From: Branchiostoma lanceolatum
Lineage: Eukaryota; Chordata; Leptocardii; Amphioxiformes; Branchiostomatidae
Assembly: GCF_035083965.1 (NCBI RefSeq)
Contig: NC_089727.1
Span: 7,569,501-7,633,500, forward strand
Direction: 5' to 3'
DNA length: 64,000 nucleotides
Of this stretch, positions 32,801-42,100 are shown piece after piece. The notes beneath the pieces are model-generated. The model made no database searches. It saw only the letters and a program-made list of their open reading frames with translations, and was not told where the DNA came from. The position numbers and the translations under genes were made by a program. Positions within the stretch are counted from its first letter, which is position 1; each line of letters starts with the position of its first letter.

Positions 32801-34128
32801 TGTTGTAGTTGAGGCTTACTCTCATGAAGTTTTTATTTTTGATCTTAAATTTCACCATTAGAGTGACTTTAATTTCTTTGCTTATGGTGTACCCAATGTG
32901 TAGATTTATAGACATATCTAATACTAGATCGAACCAATTAACATCTTTGAGAATTTTAATTGATTGATAATCTTTGCAAAAGTAACAACATTACTCAACG
33001 TGTAGATTGTTTTTCATCCATTAACTAGAAGATTTCGGTAATCACGTCATATAATACATATACATATTCATATTTGTTTGTTTGAACCTTTGTTTATTCA
33101 TATACATATACACAATAACCACTCTGTTCACACTTGAAGTATTTCTATGGACATAGATCTAAATACGATTAATTTTGTTGCCAGTGTAACACCTACAAAT
33201 GGTAAGAATCCTGTTCTTCATGCTTTGCATCCGCTTTCTGAGATGTTGTATCTCTACACAGGTAGCAGATGCAACAAAGTCGAAAATGCCTCTCATCGAC
33301 ACCTCCATGCTCGGTCCTGCCATGCTGCTTCTGTCCTCGTTTCTTGGTGATTACGTCAGCGAGTACTTCGTTTTGTGTCTGGCTCTGGTACGTATACTTT
33401 TTTTTATTTGATTAAGTGCAAGTCAAATGGATTGAAGTATATTATATGTCTATTGCACCCACATAATATTATGATATTATAAGTACGTGACTTCAACTGC
33501 ATCTACAAAATCGAATCCAACTTCCAGGTTTAACGGTCCAACATGGCGGCCAGTCATGACGCCATAGTCACGTGAGCGCAAAAGCCAATAGGAACGTTTG
33601 TATGATAACAAATCGGCAAGGTGTGTAAGTGTGATCACCAATGAATATGTAGAGTAGAGAACGTGTGACGTAACGCCACCAATTGTGGCCCGATGTATTT
33701 AAAAAGTCCTTTATCTTAAAAACGTGCGTACATAGCCAAATGTGCAACCCAGCTGGAAGAATACATGGTCTGTAACTTTTTCATCGTCTGTTTAACGCCA
33801 CGTGAGCATGCATTTGTACTGATGTCTACAGCTATGGTGAATAATTTTGCTTGGGTGACCTATTATCGTCCACTTGATATATATGTGCATCAGAACTAAA
33901 GGGAACGATGATTGGTAGCGCACGATAATTGGTAGCGATACGCTTATATCACGTTAACCTGGTTCACCGAGAGAAAATGGTGTTTGTTCTCTGCTAATCT
34001 CATGTTTTATCCTATGTTATACGCAGATGTTGGTGGGCCTGGACCTCGTGGTGTACAGCACTTTGGTCCTACGGGAAAGCTGTGACTACCTCAACATCAG
34101 CTGCTTCAAAGTGAAAGATAAATCTTAA
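26015..34128 (+). CDS. CHPT1/CEPT1-family CDP-alcohol phosphotransferase, paralog B
   Basis: Nine coding exons: 26015-26107, 26742-26873, 28823-28970, 30617-30758, 31441-31525, 31876-32007, 32406-32555, 33262-33387, 34027-34128 (stop TAA). Exon lengths equal those of paralog A except exon 6 (132 versus 129) and the last (102 versus 105). The product is 369 aa. Like paralog A it has the full DG-x2-AR-x8-G-x3-D-x3-D motif (Asp98 to Asp120), LYCPTATEE and GTSPEWMF, and the same Glu-to-Ala113 and His-to-Ser117 changes in the signature that reads GELFDHGCD in CHPT1/CEPT1. The last two exons are almost identical between copies, while exon 4 differs most (YAMYWKNCFLDALYYG versus FVYYWKYGFLDVLQYE). 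Intron 2 has expanded to about 1.9 kb with repeats. The open frames with no frameshift argue that the gene is functional, but the reaction it catalyses is not certain. Confidence 0.93.
26981..28740. repeat. Repeat-filled intron 2 of paralog B
   Basis: The interval begins with a partial copy (about 26981-27350) of the ATTATCTCCATGAAAAATGG family seen in full at 29202-29731. From about 27540 to 28700 follows another repeat-like block with repeated (T)GACGTAAT/ATGACGTCAT phrases near 27668-27870. A 93-codon open frame at 28428-28709 is incidental to this block. No coding exon is supported. Confidence 0.5.
29202..29731 (+). mobile_element. Dispersed repeat with ATCTCCAT/ATGGAGAT ends, copy 1
   Basis: It starts CATTATCTCCATGAAAAATGG and ends TTCATGGAGATATGAGG plus TCTCCGAACTCTTG. 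The interior has several octamer-like ATTTGCATAA/TTATGCAAAT sites. It lies in intron 3 of paralog B, 70 bp upstream of a second copy in the same orientation. No ORF; class unknown. Confidence 0.7.
29801..30486 (+). mobile_element. Dispersed repeat with ATCTCCAT/ATGGAGAT ends, copy 2
   Basis: Same ends and interior order as copy 1: ATCTCCATGAAAAATGG, a (TG)n microsatellite at about 29838-29890, 'ggaacaacggatttcca', paired TTATGCAAAT and ATTTGCATAA sites, and the terminal ATGGAGATATGAGGTCTCCG. Reverse fragments of the family appear at about 35540-35640 and 37020-37255. Confidence 0.7.
31708..31796. repeat. (GAGT)n microsatellite, intron 5 of paralog B
   Basis: About 90 bp of GAGT/GAGC tetranucleotide repeats on the gene strand, at the position equivalent to the (CACT)n array in intron 5 of paralog A. 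Confidence 0.9.
33490..33690 (+). promoter_or_regulatory. Conserved intron 8 block of paralog B with YY1-like, CACGTG and CCAAT motifs
   Basis: It contains AACATGGCGGCC, TCACGTGAGCGCAAA (palindrome at 33568-33575) and CCAATAGG in that order, then ACAAATCGG and ATATGTAGAGTAGAGAAC. The matching block of paralog A (6950-7150) keeps all these words in the same order. The region between the splice donor and the block is much less similar. Confidence 0.5.
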
Positions 34129-34172
34129 GTACTACTGAAGTAAACTTTACAGCAACATCCCTTTAATTTCTA

Positions 34173-34422
34173 AAGCCCCCCCCCCCTCACTGGACCCGCG
34201 GCACGCTGGTGGCGTCGCTGCGTCCTAAACTGGATTTGTGTAACCCTTGACTTTATAATGGGAACACCATTCAAAACGTACAAGTATGACCAAAAAGACA
34301 AGAAAACACACAAAGCTTAAAAAGATTCGTTTTTTGTCCATGAAATTCGTTGAGTGCTTTGTCAATTCCTTCGGCCACAGGGACGCCGCCAGCGTGCCGC
34401 GGGTCCAGTGAGAGAGGGGCTT
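34173..34422. mobile_element. 250-bp MITE just downstream of paralog B
   Basis: The ends are inverted repeats of about 40 bp: AAGCCCC plus TCACTGGACCCGCGGCACG at the left, CGTGCCGCGGGTCCAGTGA plus GGGGCTT at the right. It starts only 45 bp after the stop codon of paralog B, inside its probable 3' UTR. A diverged relative with CTCACTGGACCAGCGGCACG lies at about 61345-61560. Confidence 0.8.
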
Positions 34423-34574
34423 AAGTAATTTCCCATTTAGTACACAAAGGCATTCTATACATTATTAATTTTATACATTATTAATGTGGAAGAGAGTCAT
34501 AATATCACAGCCCGAAATTCAGCCTGGCGAACTACCAAATACAAAATAACCAACTCGCCCAGTCCATATCTGAC

Positions 34575-35218
34575 TATCTGACTCCCCATATCGCAATTGC
34601 TAAATGATAATGCCAGTCTGAAAACATGTTTGGTCAAATTCTTAGAATTCATTTTTGATTATGCAATCACTTTTAAGATAGTATATATCGATGCAAGCTC
34701 CCTAATGTTTTATGCTTAACCCATGACTATGTCAAACGCATCAGAAGTGTCTCTAGATCTTAGTGTTTTACTTTGTTATTATCTTAGTATAGGTATCATA
34801 TGTTAATACCACTGTACTTCTTATCACTATTCCATACTCCATGTACCTGTCATTAGACTTCTGGCGTGTATTTGGAAATATACGATTGTACGATTTGACA
34901 CCCCAAATCTCAGTTGCTACATGTAAATGTTACTGCCAGTCTGAAAATATAATTTGTCAAATTCTTAGAATCCATTTCTGATTATGCAATCACTTTTTAG
35001 ATGATATATCGATGCAAGCATCCTAATGTTTTATGCTTAACCCATGAAGAAGTCAAATCTAAAGAAGCGTTTCTAGATCTCAGTGTTTTACTCTGTTATA
35101 ATCTTAGTATAGGTATCATCTATTAATTCAACTAGTACTGTGCTTGTTATTATTATCCCATGCTACCTGTACTTGTCATTAGACTTCTGCCGTGTCTTCG
35201 GAAATACACGATTGTATC
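34575..35218 (+). repeat. Tandem duplication of a 315-bp non-coding unit
   Basis: Unit 1 (about 34575-34890) and unit 2 (about 34902-35218) share GCCAGTCTGAAAA, TTTTATGCTTAACCCATGA, TTAGTATAGGTATCAT and TGTCATTAGACTTCTG in the same order, with roughly 10-15 percent differences by eye. No ORF runs through either unit. Confidence 0.85.
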
Positions 35219-35539
35219 AATGACCTTTTCTCATTTTGCACAAGCCAATTAGCGGTAGTCATTGACAAATAGCGTCACGTTTGAATCAAGCTGATCTGGC
35301 GCCAAGCACCAAAACAAGTCTGTTCTTACCGCTTTCTTGCTTCATATCTGTTATTTGGCAAAACCCTGATGTCAACGCCAACTGTATTGGAATCATGTTT
35401 AAGGAACGTCCAAAGGACACATTTCTTTCCAACTGGAGACAAAAGATAAGGAGCTTTAGTCACCTTGGAACATACTCGAAGATTAAGACAACCTTCGATC
35501 TGGAGAATCATCTTTTTGCAATTTAAAACAAATCCTTTA

Positions 35540-36080
35540 CAAACAAGAGTATGGAGACCTCATATTTCCTAATATGAATAATTCTGATTTTGCAAATGAC
35601 TTCCACATCTACATAATCTATGCTTGGTCATGTACACCTTAAACTAGCTCACACATGTCGTAGTATTGACAGCCCAATCTTTTACCACTTAGATGAATTA
35701 CGGTGTAGTAGTAGTAGTAGTACGTGCACAGGCCAGAACTGGCCCCTTGCGTAGGATTATACCGCCCCTTTACGGGGTGACATACCCTTTCGTTGGCAGT
35801 CGTACAAGACGGTGATGCACCAGATCTCCCGCCCGGGTGAATGATGTAAATCACCGTGTGGATAATACGAGACGGAGGTTCGCCAGGCCTCCATCGGGTG
35901 ACTTACGGTGATTTTGCACTAATTATGCAAATTTGGAATTCATTTGCATAATTTGTATATGTTAATCTCTCATTTGGCATAAACTATGTATATTACATAT
36001 ATTTGAATCCTATGATGGAAAACAAGTTATAAAATATAAATTTTGCTCATTAATTTTGCGAATTAAGTCCCAATTTGCTA
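35540..36080. repeat. Repeat fragments downstream of paralog B
   Basis: About 35540-35640 is a reverse fragment of the ATCTCCAT/ATGGAGAT family (GAGTATGGAGACCTCATATTT). About 35710-35900 is a GC-richer block with 'cgcccctttacggggtgaca', of unknown type. About 35920-36080 again resembles the octamer-rich interior of the first family. Confidence 0.5.
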
Positions 36081-36530
36081 ATCTCCAAGCAGATCTACAC
36101 GGGGCACCGAAAATCGTATATGCTAGCCAGATAAGATCCAGTCAGCCAGATAAGCTCCAGTTCGCCCCGTAGGATCTGCCGTAAGACGGGCTTGAACAAG
36201 GTTATTAACAATTGTTACCTAATCGCCCCGCAATCAAAACGCGTTTAGGAGGAAGCCCGGCGCCCGTCATGGGTCAGCTGCGCGCCGTCTCACAGGATGT
36301 ATCGTCACGGGTCACTTGCACTTACCGTTACCCGGCAGGTTTGAATTTCCAGATAACAATGGAGGCAAGCAGCCGCTGCTGGGCGGATAGAGTCCGCAGT
36401 ACTTTCCGTGCTATCTGGGAGTTTGACGTTAGGGATACTCAACTACGGTGCGAGCTGGAGCTTACCTAGCTGACTGGATCTTATCTGGCTATACGATTTT
36501 CGCTGCCCCGTGTAGATCTGCTTGGAGACT
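36081..36530. mobile_element. 450-bp MITE with about 65-bp terminal inverted repeats
   Basis: The left end reads ATCTCCAAGCAGATCTACAC followed by GGGGCACCGAAAATCGTATA; the right end is the complement, ...CGATTTTCGCTGCCCCG then TGTAGATCTGCTTGGAGACT. TA lies on both outer sides, compatible with a TA target duplication. A solitary end of the same family lies at about 335-350 (GGTCTGCTTGGAGACTA) and an inner fragment at 36755-36815. The interior has no credible ORF. Confidence 0.8.
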
Positions 36531-36749
36531 ATAGCAATTTGCAGACTTTTAACTTCATTATGTGCATGTCTACATACCAAAAAGAAGTAAGCATTAAAGC
36601 AGAGATCGTCCTGCTGTCGTCTTGTATCATCACCGGTTAGAATAGCATCACTTGTCCGTCCACTTCGGTTCAGGTATTTGTATCTTATTAGTGACTTCCT
36701 ACATTCCGTTAGTCCCTTGCATTCATTGTATGATCGACATAATGGCAGA

Positions 36750-37316
36750 TCCACGCCGGGCGCGAAAATCGTAGTATGCTAGCCAGAGAAGGTCCAGTCA
36801 GCCAGAGAGGGTTCATCAGCCGGCGACAGCAGTATCTTGAATAAAGTATCACATCAAACTGTAAACCGAACCCGAGTCTTGGCAATATTTGGTGAGAGCT
36901 TCGTGTGGTGAGAGCACATAGTATAGTTATAGACACGTCTTCGTGTGGTGAGAGCACATCGCGTACGTAAGAGTAATAGACCAGATCCTACCCAAAAGAC
37001 CATCTGTCACAGCAAGTCCAGGTCAAAACTAGATACAAGAAACGGAAGTTCTGCCGCAGTACCAAGGTCACATACCAGGGAGCCCAAAATCGACCATGAC
37101 TTTGCCTTCCCAACACCTACCCACATACTAACTATAAATTATCCCTCCAGAGGTTCTTGAGTTATGCCGACTACAATAATCCTAATCCGGAAACACAAGC
37201 ACACACAGACAGACACACCCAAAAATATATCTCAAATTTTGATGGAGATAATAACATTATTCATTGACAAGACTGAGAATTCGTGCCCATTGCTTAGGAA
37301 TTAAAAAGAGTCGTCA

Positions 37317-37355
<39 letters not shown>

Positions 37356-39120
37356 AGCCGAAAAGGGAATGACAAAGTAACATTGAAGATGAATACAATT
37401 TCCTAACGATTTTTTTTTAAGGATCATTTTTGGGCCAAACCAGGTCAGATTGTGACAGTTTTCTGTCAGAGAGATGAGAGGTTTTTACGTTATAGACTTA
37501 ACAGAAATTGACTTTTGAGTTTGTCGTGTTTAGTGGACAGGTGTACTATTACATCTTTTAGTGATGGTTCACTGCTCACCCAGGCAAGCAGTTCCCAGCT
37601 GGAGGTTCAAAGGTCAGTGGTTGTTGACATTAAAACGTATAGCTGTGCCCCTATGACGTCATTTTTGATGTTCATTTCATTAGAAAGAGCGCCATGGCAA
37701 TTGCCATGTGAGGTGACATGCCACATGTAGAACATAAACCATTGCCCATGAGCTGAGCACCCAGGTAGAAACTTATAATGGCATCCAGTTGAATTGAGTT
37801 GCGTTTGTACAGCAAAGTTTACTCACCAAGGCCTTTTGTCTTCTGGAATATCTAGCATTTGTCCAAAATAAACGTATCATGCCCTAAATGCTACTACAGC
37901 CGCAGTTATTTCCCCTCCAAAGCACCCGGGATTTGAAAGCGGCTCCGACCCAAGGTCGTCGCCAAAAACACCTGTCAGTGTTCCGTTGCCTAGTGCTCAA
38001 TGAAACAAAAGGGTGTTCAGCCCATCTTGCATTAGTGCCTTGCACTTTTTGTGCCAACGAATCCCAAAATATCCATAAAAACGTATAAAACTTCAGTTAC
38101 AAATTAATATCTTTAACATGAAAGCTAGTTTTATTTAAAAAATCACGATTTATATAAAAACAAAATTTCACAAGACAAACCTTAATTCAGGCACGTAAAT
38201 AAACATGCTAAAGATACCTACTAAATCGGCATACCTGCGGATGTATTGGCGCTGGAAGCGAATGCAGCAGATCTGACTTCGGTGAAACTTTCAGATCGTC
38301 AACAAACTTTGCAGGACTACGCTACTGACAACCTAGCTCAGATATACACAGGTGAGACTATTTTGCGTCCTCTGTAGTCTTTGTATAGTTGATCGCCGAA
38401 TCGCGCAATTTACGGGTGTCGATCGTCGCCGGTTGTATGACGCAGAACGCCCCCCTCCCCACAGTCGATCTACCTTGATCAAAGCAAGTTGGTGTGGACA
38501 ACATTCATAAGCGTAGGACACATGTTTCAAGATAAACCTAACTAAGTCTACAGTAGGGCTGTCTCCAGCTTTAAACATTTGTTTGTCCCTTTTAGTATAT
38601 CAATAATTCTTTGGGGGCACGAGGGCTGGGGCAGCTTATCATATGAGGTTCGGATATAATTTTGTCCCTCCACAGGGACAGACAAGGTGAAACTTTTCTC
38701 CGCCCCACAAGCAAATCTCAGCTGTTCACAATACTTCTATGATTCATCTTGTTAAACTTTAGCATCCTAGGGTAACCATCTGATACCCCATTCTCTATAA
38801 TAGTTACAGAGTTAAGCAGCAGGGAGAAGGTTAAGTCCGCGATCTCCCCAGAAATATGGAGTAGGATGGGGGAGGGTGCCAAGCAAAGAATGCGTGTCAT
38901 GGGGGGAGGTCGGAAATTTCCTGCAACTTCAGCTCTGCATCTTGTGTACAATTAATGAAATCTCAAGTTTTGAGCAGAACTACAGATTTGGCTGGGGCAA
39001 TATTGGAGGAAATACCTGAACTTTGAGAATTTGGATTAGAACAGTTTGAGGGAACGCCACTGTTCCATTTTTTTAGGGAGATCCCAGTGTTAACTGTACT
39101 TAATTCACTCTAGAAACTGC
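36750..39120. other. Intergenic spacer before DYNC2H1
   Basis: No established gene is seen. Contents: a MITE fragment (36755-36815), a reverse fragment of the ATCTCCAT family (about 37020-37255), a 37-base A run (37318-37354), and an unexplained open stretch 38232-38351 that ends at a consensus donor. The DYNC2H1 promoter should lie near the right edge; I see no TATA box or CpG-rich core. Confidence 0.4.
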
Positions 39121-39139
39121 TTGGACATTCATCACCTAC

Positions 39140-39148
39140 ATGGAGTGA
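39140..39148 (+). promoter_or_regulatory. Minimal upstream ORF (ATG GAG TGA) before DYNC2H1
   Basis: A two-codon upstream ORF ends 12 bases before the DYNC2H1 start codon, if the first exon extends this far 5'. Such minimal uORFs can dampen translation; effect here is inference. Confidence 0.4.
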
Positions 39149-39160
39149 AAAAGAGCCGCT

Positions 39161-42100
39161 ATGTCCAAAGATGTGCGGAAAGACTTCGTGCTGGCCTCCA
39201 CGGCCAACTACCTCGGGCTGGACCCCGGGGACGCCAGCCTGGCGAAGCTGCACGGCTCCGCGGAGATCAACAACTTCCTGGACGACGGAGGATGCTCCCT
39301 GCTCGTGGCGTGGTGCGACGGAACCAAGGGGTCCGCTCAAGTCCACTTCAACAACAAGGTATGTTGTAAACTGGTTTATTATATAATCATGATAGTAGGA
39401 TTGGTCAGTGGACCAATCTTAGGGAATTACGCTGGAGGAAGCGACCTTTGACCTCCGCTTGTGCCACCCTCATTCCTGCGACATCTGCCGTCTGAACGGC
39501 TGGGCTCGCCTCCCGCTTAGCGTAGTAGTAGTAGTAGTAGTAATCATACATGTACATCATACATACACAATAAAATACATATTTGTACAATAATTATTGT
39601 AGCTGGAGGGCTAGATAGCAATCCAAAAGGTGTACTAGTATGCTCCTGATCAGTATACGATTGATTGCTGCTTTTGTTTACGTCCAGGGTATTTGGCAGT
39701 TGCATGTTGACTGGTAGGGAAAAGGTCAATAGCAGATCAGATTACTAGTACTAATTAAACTAATCAACATTTGCCCACCACCTGTTTTTTGCCTTAACCA
39801 CTGCTTTGGAGTTTCTTTTGCTCCCAATACATGTTTATGTAATGTCTTTAAAGTAACAAACTGAAGACAAATTTAAAACATTTTATTAGAGTCTTCCTTA
39901 GTATCAATATCATTCGGTTTACTTGATGTTTTTGAACGAAGTTATTAGAAAATCAGATACTACATGTAGGAAGGAATATGGTAGAGTTTTCTGACTACTA
40001 AGATTCTTGGACAGCCATCCACTCTTCGTTGTATTTTTGCTGTGACCCCTCGCCTCGCAACATTGCAAAAATGCATTACCTTTAAGTACTGTACATGTAC
40101 TTGAATTGTTTCAATTGTGAACCTCAAACTGAGCAAAAACGTCCGTTCCCTCCTACATTAAATTCCCACTAAAACCTCACAGAACCACATGTACAGGACA
40201 TGGTTATCCATGTTAAATTTGATCATATGCAGGTGGAACAGTCAGGAGAGAAGAGTCAGAAGACACTGGTGTTTGTGAAACTGAAACCCGACCCCATCAC
40301 TCCAGACAACCTGCACTCCAACGTGTTTGTGTCCTCCATGTTGGATTCACCCGTCATGGCGCTCTACCACTCACTACACAAGGTAAGCAGCAGACTTGAG
40401 TAGACCAATTTGAATGACACAGACTGATGATGTAATGGGGGTATTTTACTCCCTAACTGTCCCTGTGTAATTGCGCACGTCCGTTAAGAATGTAACGCTT
40501 TCGAACGACATTCCCCCGAACCCTGACTGGTAACGAGTTTTAGAGAATTTAATGTTAACAACCCTTGTCCTGCGGGGCCCATAGTACTGTATTATATAAT
40601 ATATGGGTTGCACATTACAAGGCCTGTATGCGGGTCCTGTTTATGTATGGGTTGGGGGTATTTCTCAACTGCTGTTGACTTCTGCTTCTTTGACAGGTTT
40701 ATGCCCCGATGCTCCTGAAGGATGAGAAGTGGAGTCGGATGTTTGACCCCAAGCTGCAGAAGCTGCTGAGCGAGCTGGACAGCAGTCTGGGGAGCGTGGT
40801 ACGGGCACAGGACTCCTCAGGGGGCAGCAAGGGGGACGACAGCAATATGACAGGTAGGAACAGCACTGGGGGACCGGAGTTAGGTAATAACAGAACAGAA
40901 CAGGTAGGTACAGTGCTGTAGGAGTTATTAACAAGAATGAGACAGGTACATTTGTAGGAACAGCAGTGTAGGAGTTATTAACAGCAATGGGACAGGTACA
41001 TGTAGGAACACAGATAACAGCAACATGACAGGTAAGAACAGCACCATGGTCATTTTTATAGCATTGTGACAGAACTATGTTCTACGTAGTTGATAGAACT
41101 GAGTGGCAATAGCACTAGTATTATAGAGTTAATAATTTGAATGAATGAAAGACCTTTATTGTGCATTCATGCCCCAAGGGGCTAGGTACAGGTCGTCTAA
41201 CTTAATACATGGAACATGCAAGCCAGGACATAGATACAACAATACAAGCTGTAAACATATAGAGTAGACAAACGTGTTATTAAACTAAGCTAGTCCAGTA
41301 GTGTCGACTTCTTCTCGCTTCCTTGTACATGTGTAAATGTATGAACAGACATTATTTCTTATACAAGGATTATCCAGGCGTAATAGAAAATATGAATTTG
41401 TCTGTTGCATTAAGATGGGAATTTTTCTTTGATAAAGTTAAAAAGTACACATAATGTGCTAGGTAGGAACAGCACTAATGGAGTTAATGATGACAGCAAT
41501 ATCAGTTAGTGCTGTGCGTCATCAGTTCGTCAGAGATCCATTGAGAATAACGGCAATGTGTATGAAATTTAAATTGTTAAGACTTGTCACCATACTTGTA
41601 TCACCACAGATATAGGTATGAGAGCACCGTCGTAGATACCTATTTATGCAAAGAATAATAATGAAATCATGTATTTGTTCAGCACAACAGCAAGCACAGC
41701 TTTAAATTGATATTTGTATGTATCTGTATCATGTTACCCGTAGGAATCCTGACACCGTCAGACGAGTTCCGTTATTGGGCAGACACGGCGGTGACAGGGC
41801 GTAAGCTGGAGGTGAAGGAGCGCGCCGAGCACTTCCAGTCGCTGTTCCAGCCCGTCAGCGCCAACTACGGAAACCTGGAGTCCCTCTCACTACTGGAGTC
41901 TGCGGAACTCGTGGAACAAACCCAGGTACCGTAAATCTCAAAATAGTCACTTCGGTTATATTTTTGCATTTTTAAAAAATCCAAATGCACTTCGGTTACA
42001 CTTTTGCATCTTTTTTAAACCCAAATTCATGACACCACAAATATATGTTTTCATGCTACAGTATTATTGTTCCACCGCTAATTTAACACAACATGAAAAC

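Noticed and set aside
37318..37354. Poly(A) run as evidence of a processed pseudogene
   Set aside because: The upstream sequence is a fragment of a dispersed repeat with no recognisable cDNA, so it is more likely a retroposon tail or simple repeat.
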